Positions 35,694-47,364 of a stretch of 64,000 bases of DNA are shown here, one piece after another (the stretch's first letter is position 1; each line of letters begins with the position of its first letter). The DNA is from Limnoperna fortunei (Eukaryota > Mollusca > Bivalvia > Mytilida > Modiolidae), in NCBI GenBank assembly GCA_944474755.1, contig OX104119.1, positions 86,804,896 to 86,868,895 of the forward strand, given 5' to 3'. Position numbers and translations under genes: made by a program. The notes beneath the pieces are model-generated. The model was not told the DNA's origin. It saw only the letters and a list, made by a program, of their open reading frames with translations, and searched no databases.

Positions 35694-36065
35694 GGGCATA
35701 ATCTAAAACCTGGCCTGGCCTCAAAATTAGCCTGCCCTTAAATTTGGCCTGGCCTTAAAATTGGCTTGCCTCAAAATTGGCCTGGCCTAAAAAATTTCCT
35801 TGTTGTTGGTCTGGCCTTTAAGTTGGCCTGGCCTCAAAATTAGCTTCATTTAGTGTATGACAAGTAGAAATAATTTTAGAAAATTTATTATTATTTTAAA
35901 TCTGCTCACCCAGTTTTGATTGTCAATTTAGTTAACTTATGTTATGTAGACAACTGTACTTTTATTGCATATTGTTATTTTTGTAATAATTAAGCCCCCC
36001 CCAACCCCCCCCCCCGATTTATAATTTCTTGTTAGCTTTTCTCCAAGCTAAGGTCATTGAGATTA
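35694..36065. repeat. Left TIR of the Mutator-like element
   Basis: After the terminal bases come about seven short units built on GGCCTGGCCTCAAAATT with variants, then AGCTTCATTTAGTGTA, CCAGTTTTGATTGTCAATTT, TTATGTAGACAACTGT and a weaker stretch ending AAGGTCATTGAGAT. Every block has its inverse in the same order at the right end. Confidence 0.85.
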
Positions 36066-36563
36066 ATTACAGGTGAATGTTAATTGTATCAGTTCATTTT
36101 TCAAAATTGCAAAATTGGTGACCTGTAGTTTTTTATTACACAAAAAATTCTGTCAACTTTATAATTTTGTAGAACAGTTTATTATATCTACTTACATTAA
36201 ATTAACTCAAACTAGATGTTGTGTTTAACATTTGAAAGCATAATCCATGGTCTTGTTATCAATAAACTTTAGTTATAAACTTGTTACTTGTATGCTATAT
36301 CTTATGTTATCTCATGTTTTCACTTTTCTTGACAATTTTTAAATCTGTAACGACTTTTATATGGTTCCAATTTTTATTGCTACAATATTAATGTCTCAAC
36401 ACATAAAATTTCAAGATCTGTTTTGTGTGAAATGTCACATTAGTAATGACCATTTGAAAGGGGGTGTTTCAGTAACATGTACTAGAACTGTATTGTCTAA
36501 CAAATAGGACTTTTGTCCAGGAAAAAACCTTTTTCATAATGAACTCATTCCAAAGTAGAAACT

Positions 36564-37752
36564 AGAGGCTCCCAGGAGCCTATATCGCTCACCTGAACCT
36601 GAAACCAAACAACCCTTTTTATCCAGCTTTTCTTTGCTATAAGGAATTGCCCAACACTTCTGCAAAAGTAATTAATTTTGACCTTTTAAGGGAAATAACT
36701 CCTATAAGGAGGAGCTTTTGATGCTTAGAGGGAGAAGGGAGGTTCACTTCAAATTTGCTGTACCTGTTATACTTTTTTAACTATCAGTCGAAACCCCCCC
36801 CCCCCCATTTTCTATTTTAAGCCAATGTAGCTATGTAGGTAGTCAGGTGTCATGATTTGCACAATTTTGGTAGAGGACGACCTAAAGATGATGTGTACAA
36901 TGTTTCAAAGCAGTCCTTTAATGGGTTAAAGAGAAGATTTTTTAAAATCAAGTAAAATTGATTAAAAAAATGTTCAAGGGGAATAACTCATAAACGGTTC
37001 ATCAGACAATATTTTTCCTAAAGTCATTTTTGTAGCCCTCATAGAGCAGAACAATTAAGCAATGCTTACTTTTTCTCTAGTTTTAATAATTTTCAAGATT
37101 TTGAGGCAAAAATGTCAAAAATAATAAATTTTGACAATAAAGGGCAATAACTCCTATAAGGAGTCCTCATACAACTTCAATCCAATGGAGTGTTTCGTAC
37201 AGCTTTTGATGCCGATGAAGGCATTTCTCTTCGGTTTTCTTGTATCTGTTATACTTTTTGAACTATAAGCCAATTTTGTAGCCCTCATAGAGCAGAACAA
37301 TTAAGAATTGCTAACTTTTTCTCTAGTTCTAATAATTTTCAAGATTTTGAGGCGAAAATGGCAAAAATCATCAATTTAGACAATTAAAGGGCAATAACTC
37401 CTACAAGGAGTCATCATACAACTTTGACCCAATGGGGTGTTTTGTAGAGCTTTTGATGCTGAAGAAGGAAGGTCTGTTTGGTTTTCCTGTATCTGTTATA
37501 CTTTTTGAACTATAAGCCAAAAACTGTATTTTGACCCCCCTGTTCTATTTTTAGCCATGGCGGCCATGTTGGTTGGTCTGAGGCCATGATTTGTGCAAAC
37601 TTGGCAGAGGACATTTTACTGATGATGTGTGCAAAGTTTCAAAGCAATCCCTTCAGTGGTTTTTGAGAAGATTTTTAAAGAAAAGTTAACGACGACGACG
37701 ACGGACGCCAAGTGATGGCAATAGCTCACATGACCCTTCAGGTCAGGTGAGC
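36564..37752 (+). mobile_element. Composite Helentron/HINE-like repeat, family C, inside the Mutator-like element
   Basis: The left end AGAGGCTCCCAGGAGCCT is a palindrome, then ATCGCTCACCTGA. The core has two or three units with GGGCAATAACTCCTATAAGG and TTTTGATGC. GACGACGACGACGGACGCC follows, then a right hairpin AGCTCACATGACC...GGTCAGGTGAGCT. The GCTCACCTGA near the left is the inverse of TCAGGTGAGC at the right end. Confidence 0.7.
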
Positions 37753-37782
37753 TAATAAAAAGAGCTTAGTTTCAAATGTTGA

Positions 37783-37865
37783 ATGCCTATTACTAAAACA
37801 AATGTGATTTTGGAAATGGAATATACAGCTAATACAGATGAAGATGAAAAGAATATTACAAAACT
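37783..37865 (+). CDS. Candidate first exon of the Mutator-like element gene
   Basis: An ATG directly after an in-frame TGA opens MPITKTNVILEMEY and continues to TKL at the donor GTAAGT, phase 2. It lies 30 bp after the inserted composite, so the true start or an earlier exon may have been lost. An inner ATG (37816) is an alternative start. Support comes from phase agreement across the next three introns. Confidence 0.5.
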
Positions 37866-38896
37866 GTAAGTTTTATTGAATTTTATTTTATTTTACATCA
37901 TTTATTATTTTTCATTACATTTCATTATTGGCCATGGGTTTATGGAGTTGAATCGCGGTACGAGTGGTTAAGTTGTGCGGGTGTGTGATTAATTCCTCCT
38001 AAAGTACCCATCCATAACCATTGAATCTCCACACAACAATTGTAGACATATTGAAATTGGGCACCTTGTATTATGGAATGTCTTGTGAATTTTCTTTCCA
38101 TTTTCCAGAGTTGAGAGCATTCATTTTTCTGAAAATTATATGGAAGACAGTACCCATTGTGTGTTATCTTCTCCTACAGTTTTCAACTCTGATCACTTAA
38201 ACTTCACAGATCGATTGCACACATATTGAAGATTCTGATATTATGGAATTGTTTGAGAAATTTTCCTCATTTTTCTAGGCATAATAACTGTCTGTTTTCA
38301 GCAAAGTTAACACAAAATGCGACCTAGTGTGTAATCAACTATTCATATAGTTTTCTACCCAGATCTTTGAAACTTCATAGTAAGATTGCATACATATAGT
38401 TGCTGTACACCTGCATATTGGAATTCTTTTAGAATTTTTTTAGAATTTTTTTACCCATGTTCAGACTATAATCAGTGTTAAATAACAACATTTGCTTATG
38501 GACCAACCATTTAACTTGCAGGGGGGGGGGGGGGAGCTTGGTTTTTTCCTAAAAAAATATTTTGAAAATGATTTTTGATGAAAAAAATATTTTAGAAGCA
38601 GAGGGTAAGAAAAAAATATTCTGAAGAAGGATTTCTGCTATATAAAATAATAATGCTAATAATAAAAAAAAAATATTCTGTCGCGATGCCTTCAAAAAAA
38701 ATGTCTGACCAAAACAAAAAACCAAGGCCCCCCCCCCCCCTTTAAATTTAAATGGTCTGTCCCTTACGAAAATCTTTTAAAGTCTTTATAATAATTACAA
38801 AAGTAATTTGAGGGTATATTTGTGTGTTTTCAATTGTAAACTTAATAATAATCTTCATTTATGAAAGACAACCAAAATGTGTATGTTTTTCTTTAG

Positions 38897-38954
38897 ATCC
38901 ATTCTACACAGAATCGAGAAAAACCTCAGTGAAATGGATCGGGATGAATGGGAA
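38897..38954 (+). CDS. Second exon of the Mutator-like element gene
   Basis: Between the acceptor TTTTTCTTTAG and the donor GTATGT. The phase-2 carry-over gives Leu, then SILHRIEKNLSEMDRDEWE, ending in phase 0. The charged, helix-like reading and matching phases support it. No named domain. Confidence 0.55.
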
Positions 38955-39239
38955 GTATGTATCTCGTCCTTGTCAAAAGAATATAAATTTACTATCAATT
39001 GTTAAACATTATTTAACTGGAGAGATCGTTCTGAAAAGAAACTTGGTCCGATTCCAGCAAAAGAATTTTTATTATATATAATATTAAATTTGCATTAATA
39101 AAGATACATGATTATAATATTAAATAAAGAGACATGAGAGCCTTTTAAACGATGCTTTAGAACATCTGATTCATGTAGTGCAGATTTAAGTTAACATGTT
39201 TTTTTGTACTTTTTTTCTAAACTCTTTTTTCATTTGTAG

Positions 39240-39308
39240 GATCTAGATAGTTTCGATGAATGTAGTAAATCACATCAAGGACTAACTTCACCTAATTTCA
39301 TTGATATG
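39240..39308 (+). CDS. Third exon of the Mutator-like element gene
   Basis: Between the acceptor TTTTTTCATTTGTAG and the donor GTAAGT. Twenty-three whole codons beginning DLDSFDECSKSHQGL, phase 0 at both ends. No named domain. Confidence 0.55.
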
Positions 39309-39428
39309 GTAAGTAAAACTACTAATATATTTTGTACAAACCAGAATCTAGTTCTAATATATCTTTTTACAGTATTAAACTATTTTAAATTCCAAAAATA
39401 CCATAGCCACTAGACTTTTTATTTCCAG

Positions 39429-39526
39429 GGTGTTGATCAACGAACAAAGATGGCCACTGTTACTAAAAATAGAACACATGCTTTTGGTCAGTATCCCAAA
39501 AATTTTAATCTTAAGAAATCAAAAAG
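39429..39526 (+). CDS. Fourth exon of the Mutator-like element gene
   Basis: Between the acceptor TTTTTATTTCCAG and the donor GTCAGT. It reads GVDQRTKMATVTKNRT then AFGQYPKNFNLKKSK, ending in phase 2. The next exon is best read in phase 0, so the join is out of frame: either an exon is missing or the frame is broken here. Confidence 0.5.
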
Positions 39527-40720
39527 GTCAGTGAATAAAGAAATCTCTACAAATTTTCCTATTAGTCTTATTTGTGTAATGACTTCCTGCAGGAGTTATT
39601 GCACTTAAATTACGCTGTTTGACAAACCTGTTTTTACAATACAACTTGAAATCTATAAGAGCCATATTGATATCATCAACTAAATTTCTTGTTGAAAGGG
39701 GGAAATGTGCCCGTTATTCCTTTAAACAAAATATTTCATTTCTGCATTGAGAACAATTTTTTTAGAAAAAGATTTTAATGACTGGTTTATAAATGAAAAC
39801 CAGATTGTATCCAAACAAGATAGCACATATTTGTCAAATTTAAATCCTATTTTTATTGAGGTTGGACAGGCACCAAAATTGTTTGGTTTTCTGAAATTTA
39901 TCACTATTTAGTATGAATTAAATATTAGAAACCAACATTCAAGTTTGAATTTGTTGATTTAGCATTTTACTAGGGAAGCTTATTCTGGCAAAATTGCAAT
40001 TAAACAACACAATACTTTGATAATAACCTCAAAACTTGTAGTGATAAAACAGACATTTCGTTTGAATGCAAAAGTTATTGCGATTAAATGCAAAATATGC
40101 ATGTATGTCATAATATCACAAGCTGCATCATCACGAGAACCCTTAATCACCTGATATAGTTTTAGAGTGATCTAGTTTGAGATTTTGGCATGTTTTGTTC
40201 ATAAATCATAGATCATATTTCAACCATACAATAATGAGGTTTATGTCTGCAATATAGAGTCAAGGTACCATAAAGAGACACATATGAGTGTTATATAGGA
40301 CATTCTTGAACAAAAATGTATATTTAGTATATGTACTATATTATTGGTTTCAGTGTATTATCACAAGTTGTATATAGTATGTTATGTTAAATGCAAATTT
40401 TGTCAGGGACAGTAGAGGGGCGTGCTTCAACGGTGTCGCATTCATTTTGTTCTCATTAGTTTGACTGGGCACACTTGGGCAGTATAAATACAAAGTCTTA
40501 TGGGCAATAAAAATTAAGAAAATTAGTGTTATTAATTTGAAATAACCATTAATTTTCAATATTATAATTTGTATTAGAACTGTACAGTTGCATATTTCAG
40601 TGGGATTAAATCTTGAAATCCCTGAGCGAAAATGTGGGTGTTTTTTTAACTAGATTGTGCATAAATTTAAATTCTCTTCAAAATCGAGTTGATTTTATTT
40701 ATTTTCATTAACTATTGCAG

Positions 40721-43700
40721 GTTGAGTGCACTACTGACAATAGTATGGCAAATTATGAATTTCCAACCTAATGTGAAAATGGATCTGTCATTATTGTCGA
40801 TTCCATTGGATCGCCAGTACATGCATTTAACAAGACTTATAAAGGTTTGGCAAGTTTATCATATTCTCCAATATCAATAATATCAATCACGTCATCACCG
40901 TGCATTTTACCAGAAAAAGAACCCAATGAAGACAAAGTCGGGAAAAAAGCTGCTAAACGAACACTGCCTATTTAAAGCGTGGTCTTAAAAAAGGAGTGTT
41001 GACCAAAGATCTTGTTTCGGAAATCATACTTGGAAGTCAGAGATTAGCAACAAGGGTTCCAGTATGTGTCAATATTAATGCTCTTTTCATAGTTGATATG
41101 ACAAAAATTGGCCATTATAAAGATCTACAAGCAGATTAATGGCGTGTTTGGCAACAAACAAGTACCAAATACCATTGCTTTAAACTTATTAAAACACTCT
41201 TCAAGAAATAGAGGCCAGCAGATATGGGGACAGAAATACTTACAAAGTATCTCGTCTGTCATACCGTCATTCTGACTCAAAAGATTTTCATAGAGTGATT
41301 CTATACATAAACCAGAGGCTCTTAAGAGCCTGTATCGCTCACCTGATTTTATAGGCAATGAAAATGGCAATTCCCTGATGTTAAAGTAAGTCCTGTAATT
41401 TTCAATAAACTTTAAATAGGACCATCCAAACAATATTACTAGAAAGCTTTGTTTCATTGGTTAACCCGTTGTATAGAAAAGATTTTTTTTATTTGCCATT
41501 GGGTCCTATGTTAAACTAAGTCCTGCGGCGTTGGCGGCCATTTTGAATTTCCAATTGCCATAAAAACATAAACTTTATAAAGGACCATCCAAACAATATT
41601 GCTAGTAAGTTTTTGTTTCCATTGATTAACCGGTTTCAGAGAAGAAGCCTTTAAAAGCTTTTTCCCATAGGGTCCTATGTTAAACTAAGTCCTGCGGTAG
41701 CGGCCATTTTGAATTTCCAATTGCCATAAAAAACATAAACTACATAGAGGACCATCCAAACAATATTGCTAGTAAGTTTTTGTTTCCATTGATTAACCGG
41801 TTTAAGAGAAAAAGCCTTTAAAAGCTTTTTTCCTTAGGGTCCTATGTTAAACTAAGTCCTGCGGTAGCGGGCATTTTGAATTTCCAATTGCCATAAAAAA
41901 CATAAACTTTATAGAGGACCATCCAAACAATATTGCTAGTAAGTTTTTGTTTCCATTGATTAACCGGTTTCAGAGAAAAAGCCTTTAAAAACTTTTCCCA
42001 AAGGGTCCTATGTTAAACTAAGTCCTGCGGTAGCGGCCATTTTGAATTTCCAATTGCCATAAAAAACATAAACTTTATAGAGGACCATCCAAACAATATT
42101 GCTAGTAAGTTTTTGTTTGCATTGCTTAACCGGTTACAGAGAAAAAGCCTTTAAAATTTTTTTCCCATAGGGTCCCATGTTAAACTAAGTCCTGCGGTAG
42201 CGGCCATTTTGAATTTCTAATTGCCATAAAAAACATAAACTTTATAGAGGACAATCCAAACAGTATTGCTAGTAAGTTTTGTTTTGATTGGTTAAACGGT
42301 TTCAGAGAAAAAGCCCTTTTAAACTTTTTTGTCATAGGGTCGAATGTTAAACCAAGTCCTGCGGTGGCGGCCATTTTGAATTTCCGATTGGGATAAAAAA
42401 CATTACCTTTATAGAGGACCATCCAAACAATATTGCTAGTAAGTTTTCTTTCCATTGGTTGACCGGTTTCAGAAAAGAAGCCTTTCAAACTTTTTCCCAT
42501 AGGGTCCTATGTTAAATTAAGTCCTGCGGTGGCAGCCATTTTGAATTTCCAATTGCCATAAAAAACACAAACTTTATAGAGGACCATCCAAACAATATTG
42601 CTAGTAAGTTTTTGTTTCCATTGATTAACCGGTTTCAGAGAAGAAGCCTTTTAAAACTTTTTCCCATAGGGTTCTATGTTAAACTAAGTCCTGCGGTGGC
42701 CGCCATTTTGAATTTCCAATTCCCATCAAAAACACAAACTTTATAGAGGACCATCCAAACAATATCGCTAGTAAGTTTTGTTTTGATTGGTTAAACGGTT
42801 TCAGAGAAGAAGCCCTTTTAAACTTTTTTCCCATAGGGTCCTATGTTAAACTAAGTCTTGAGGTGGCGGCCATATTGGTTTACCAATCAAAATAAAAAAC
42901 ACAAACTTTGTAAAGGTCCATCCAATGAATATTATGGCTAAGTTTGGTTTCAATTGGCCAAGTGGTTTCAGAGAAGAAGATTAAAATGTAAAAAGTTTAC
43001 AGACGCCGACGACGACGACGACGACGGACGCAAAGTGATAACAATAGCTCACATGACCCTTTGGGTCAGGTGAGCAAAAAGCATGATGGCATTATTGATG
43101 ATAGATTAAAGAAAGCTGCAGTTCAGTACTTTTTTGAAGGCAATGAACACACAGTCGTGGTTACTCCCCATGGAAACTCAAAACAGGACAAACCTTTCCA
43201 CAAAGCATTCGAATCAGTCAAACAAAAGATCAAAGAAGAAGTAAAAGGAAACAAAAATTCAAAAGCTGTTATCCACAGTATACTGGAAGAGAAAAGGTGG
43301 CACACACGGAATCAGGTCTGCAGGGGAACATGCTAGAAATAGGCATCAAATAACTAACATTAAAGAGTGTGTGGACCATCTTCATACATTAGTGAAACGC
43401 AAGTTTGAAGAAATAAGATTGGCAATGATAGGGAGAGGCAAACTTAAGGTAGACAACAACTACAGTGAGTTGAAAGTAGCAGAAGATGTACTATCAAATG
43501 ACCCAAAAACAGAAGGAATACCAAGACAATAAGTTTTTTACTGCAAAAGTGAACAATATGGACACTGAACAGAGAAGAAGAGATTTTGAATACATGTCAG
43601 TTCCTGTTGAAAATTGTAAAATCATTAACATACCATTTACAATTGTACAGGATATGTATAATAAAGCAGAAATCATTCTGAAGGAAGCAGCAGGGAACAT

Positions 43701-43950
43701 AGTTTTGGCACCCGGATCTAATGGAAGACAGTATTTAGTCCCCAACAGTCAGACCAACGATTTGCCACACAAGGTGCATAGTGTTGGGAATAACCATCAG
43801 TTCATGTGTGACAAAAATTGCATCCGCTGGGTTGCCTACAAAATATGCTCACACACACGGGCAGTTGCCGAACATCTAAACAAATTACAAAGTTTTTTTA
43901 AATTAATATACCAGTTCTCAAAAATGTCCCAATTTTACATCTCTAGCTAA
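40721..43950 (+). pseudogene. Last coding region of the Mutator-like element gene, SWIM zinc finger, disrupted
   Basis: After the acceptor AACTATTGCAG the frame reads VECTTDNSMANYEF, meets an in-frame TAA, then continues CENGSVIIVDSIGSPVHAF. Further frameshifts follow near 40970, 41135 and 41180. The segment LKRGLKKGVLTKDLVSEIIL is clear at 40973-41032. A composite repeat (41313-43075) is inserted; coding resumes KKHDGIIDDRLKKAAVQYF. More frameshifts lie near 43300 and 43485. The last frame (43486-43950) holds FMCDKNCIRWVAYKICSH, a C-x3-C-x8-C-x-H arrangement like a SWIM zinc finger. SWIM fingers are common at the C terminus of MULE transposases. No DDE catalytic core is seen; the place where it would be expected (near 43485) coincides with a break. 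The gene is dead. Confidence 0.7.
41313..43075 (+). mobile_element. Composite Helentron/HINE-like repeat, family D, inside the SWIM gene
   Basis: The left palindrome AGGCTCTTAAGAGCCT (41316-41331) is followed by GTATCGCTCACCTGA. The core has about nine units of 167 bp (markers GGGTCCTATGTTAAACTAAG, GGCGGCCATTTTGAATTTCC, AGGACCATCCAAACAATATT). GACGACGACGACGACGGACG follows, then a right hairpin ending GGGTCAGGTGAGC. Removing it rejoins the host frame (VILYI then KKHDG), with no obvious target duplication, as expected for Helitron-type insertion. Confidence 0.8.
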
Positions 43951-45212
43951 TGCAGATATGCCAACATTTCGATTTAAGATTTGTCCTATTCAATAATAAA
44001 ATTTAGAGAAAAAAATGTTTTTATCAAAGTTGTAAAATTATTATGTTAAAACATTTGGATAGCTTTATTCCAGTTATGTAATTCTTTTGATTTTGTCAAA
44101 AATTAGTATCAAATCAATACTGTATATATTTTAAGAGAATCATGAAAATTATATTCCAATAACATGAGAAGTATTTTCTTAATTTTATTTTTATTCCTAT
44201 CTTTGTTAGAATATACATGCTTGAAACTTGAACAAATTTAATTGCAGGATTCAAGTAATAAATCCTATGACAAATACTTTATGATACATTAGGGAAAAAA
44301 GAACTTAATTGTGTGGCAGAAATATATGTACATGCAATCTAACTGTAAAGAAGTGAAATGTTATTGTCTTGAGTATTTTTGGCATGAATTTAATTTTTGT
44401 TGTATTTGGAAAGAAATTAAAATTGAGAACATACATGTATTAAAATCTCTTCTAAGTATTTTGGTAATTTGTTCTAAGTTTTAATTTTGAACCATTAAAG
44501 TATCTATCCTATAAATATTGATTGTTATATAATACCTATCAAAATATAATAATCAGGAGTCTGCAGTACTACATGTCATTCCTCTCTCCACATGTTTTGT
44601 TTGCACAGCACTGATTGATTGATTGATTGATTATGTCCAGCGAGCAGTATTTCAGCTATATTCAGTTCATGGGTTAACAAACGGGGCAAAAATTAAACTG
44701 TCTGTACAACTATGGAGAATAGTCATAGTGCACAGAAGCAAGTACCAATAAAGTTTTTTAATGGTGTTTAACGCCACTTTCAGCTATTTTTCAGCTATAT
44801 TATGGCGTTCATTTTTATTGGGGGAGGAAGAAAACCCCGACCTTCTGTAGGAAAACTGTAAAGTTGGCCTTTAACTCGTCACCTGCTATATTCTAGGAGA
44901 AATTACAAGGAAAGATTAATTTATTGAACTAGCCATCAGATAGCACGGAAACAGGGTAATTGAAATCCAATTAGAGTGTATCGATGAGAATCATACTCAT
45001 TGCTACCATTTACCACTTGTTGCTATGTTTATAAGCGAAGCTTATGCCCCTTACACCTGTGCATTTGTTATTTCTATCTTAGTTTTAAGTTATAGTAATA
45101 TCAGAACACCCCTTTTGATCCTCTCACCGAATTTACATTGATATTGTCTGCAATTTATAACAAATAAAATGTAAAAAACAATAACCCATTCACACTCGCA
45201 CAGTTTTATCTA
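43951..45212. other. 3' flank inside the Mutator-like element, with SINE fragments
   Basis: Downstream of the stop the sequence is AT-rich with no coding signal. At 44612-44690 a TGATTGATTGATT run followed by AGCAGTATTTCAGCTATATT resembles the tail of the second SINE family (49761-50273). At 44757-44868 a tail and partial body of the tRNA-derived SINE occurs (GGTGTTTAACGCCACTTTC, ATTGGGGGAGGAAG). Confidence 0.6.
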
Positions 45213-45603
45213 AATGACCTTATTTTAGAGAAAAAGAAATCATAAATCAGGGGGAGTGACCTTAGTGAAACACAATACACTACAAATGATTAGAAACATA
45301 GCATGTTATTACTTAGACAGTTGTCTACATAACCACTTTAACACATTAAATTAGATAAGTAAACTAAATTGACAATCAAAACTGGGTAAAGCAGATTTTA
45401 ATACTAAATTTGTAAAATTTATTTTAATTGTCTTTACACCAAATGAAGCTAATTTTGAGGCCAGGCCAATTTTGAGACCAGGCCAACTTTAAGGCCAGGC
45501 CAAAAACAAGGCCATTTTTAAGCCAGGCCAATTTTGAGGCCAGGCCAAATTTAAGGCCAGGCTAATTTTGAGGCCAGGCCAGGCCAGGTTTTAGATTATT
45601 CCC
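45213..45603. repeat. Right TIR of the Mutator-like element
   Basis: Inverse of the left arm: ATGAAGCTAATTTTGAGGCC, about eight AGGCCAGGCC-containing units and AGATTATTCCC at the terminus. It holds about one more minirepeat unit than the left arm. The inner part (AATTGACAATCAAAACTGGG, ACAGTTGTCTACATAA) is less similar than the outer part. Confidence 0.85.
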
Positions 45604-45924
45604 TCAAAAAAGACGAAAGTTTACAGACATCTCGGACCTTTTAGTTCTAATTTCAATGACGGAAGTTTGCGCACGCATATACATCAAAAACGAAATACCC
45701 GTATGATGATTAAAAACGCGGCAAATTTGAAAAAAGTACCGATCGTAACTGAGTAAAAAATATTTACGCAGTACACAAGTAAAAAAATACACTTGTTTAA
45801 GTATTACCCTTGACTGATAAACACACGTGCCAGTGACAGAAAAAAGCCTTAGGGATTTTTTAAGAAAAATATTTCTATCTTGCTGAAATTAAAGGTAATT
45901 GAAACCAATAAAAAAAAATTGAAC

Positions 45925-47350
45925 AGTGTGTCCATGGGACACGGATGCCCCCGCTAAATGAAGTCCCAAACAGGAAGTAGTTGTCCAACAGGTCTGAAAG
46001 TCGCTTAGGACGTACAACTTGTGATACTGCACTACCCTGCCAAATTTCAAATTGTGCTGATGTACGGTTTCTGAGAAAAGCTTGACGGAAATTTTCATAC
46101 TCATGTTAACGCATTTTCATATCGGCCCAGTCGCAAACAGGAAGTAGTTGTCCGACAGGTCTGAAAGTCGCTTAGGACGTACAACTTGTGATACTGAACC
46201 ACCCTGCCAAATTTCAAATTGTGCTGATGTACGGTTTCTGAGAAAAGCTTGACGGAAATTTTCATACTCATGTTAACACATTTTCATATCGGCCCAGTCG
46301 CAAACAGGAAGTTGTTGTCCGACAGGTCTGAAAGTCGCTTAGGACGTAGAACTTGTGATACTGAACCACCCTGCCAAATTTCAAATTGTTCTGATGTACG
46401 GTTTCTGAGAAAAGCTTGACGGAAATTTTCATACTCATGTTAACACATTTTCATATCGGCCCAGTCGCAAACAGGAAGTAGTTGTCCGACAGGTCTGAAA
46501 GTCGCTTAGGACGTACAACTTGTGATACTGAACCACCCTGCCAAATTTCAAATTGTTCTGATGTACGGTTTCTGAGAAAAGCTTGACGGAAATTTTCATA
46601 CTCATGTTAACACATTTTCATATCGGCCCAGTCGCAAACAGGAAGTAGTTGTCTGACAGGTCTGAAAGTCGCTTAGGACGTACAACTTGTGATACTGAAC
46701 CATCCTGCCAAATTTCAAATTGTTCTGATGTACGGTTTCTGAGAAAAGCTTGACGGAAATTTTCATACTCATGTTAACACATTTTCATATCGGCCCAGTC
46801 TCAAACAGGAAGTAGTTGTCCGACAGGTCTGAAAGTCGCTTAGGACGTACAACTTGTGATACTGAACCACCCTGCCAAATTTCATATTGTTCTGATGTAC
46901 GGTTTCTGAGAAAAGCTTGACGGAAATTTTCATACTCATGTTAACACATTTTCATATCGGCCCAGTCGCAAACAGGAAGTAGTTGTGCGACAGGTCTGAA
47001 AGTCGCTTAGGACGTACAACTTGTGATACTGAACCACACTGCCAAATTTCAAATTGTTCTAATGTACGGTTTCTGAGAAAAGCTTGACGGAAATTTGTAC
47101 ATACAGACGGACGTATTTACGTACAAATGAAGTACCAAACAGGAAGTAGTTGTCCGACAGGTCTGAAATTGGCTTAGGACGTACAACTGGTGATACTGAA
47201 CCACTCTGCCAAATTTAGAATTGTTCTCATGTACGGTTTCTGAGAAAAGCTTGACGGAAATTTGTTCGGACGTACGTACGTACGTACGGACGGACGGACG
47301 GACATGAGTAAAACTTAATGCCCCCCGACATGTCGTCGCGGGGGCATAAC
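45925..47350 (+). mobile_element. Composite Helentron/HINE-like repeat, family E
   Basis: The left hairpin GTGTCCATGGGACAC (45928-45942) is followed by ATGCCCCCGC (45945-45954). The core has eight units of about 167 bp (AAACAGGAAGTAGTTGTCCG, GGTCTGAAAGTCGCTTAGG, CTGAGAAAAGCTTGACGG). ACGTACGTACGGACGGACGG follows, then the right hairpin with ATGCCCCCC...GCGGGGGCAT (to 47347). The right GCGGGGGCAT is the exact inverse of the left ATGCCCCCGC. Neighbouring units are nearly identical. Confidence 0.8.
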
Positions 47351-47364
47351 TAGAGTAAAAACAC

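Larger units (their letters stand above)
35694..45603 (+). mobile_element. Mutator-like element, 9.9 kb, long TIRs, 8-9 bp target duplication
   Basis: The ends GGGCATAATCTAAAACC (left) and, read inward from the right, GGGAATAATCTAAAACC are inverted copies, followed by arms of about 370-390 bp. TCAAAAAA flanks both sides (35686-35693 and 45604-45611); with the next G shared it can be counted as 9 bp, the Mutator standard. Between the arms lies a spliced plus-strand gene with a C-terminal SWIM-like zinc finger. Two composite repeats (36564-37752 and 41313-43075) were inserted later. The element sits antisense in a ROCO intron. Superfamily is inferred from TIR length, duplication length and the gene type. 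Confidence 0.78.

Noticed and set aside
42180..42500. 106-codon minus frame
   Set aside because: It lies in the 167 bp tandem core of a composite element; similar frames appear in other units by repetition.
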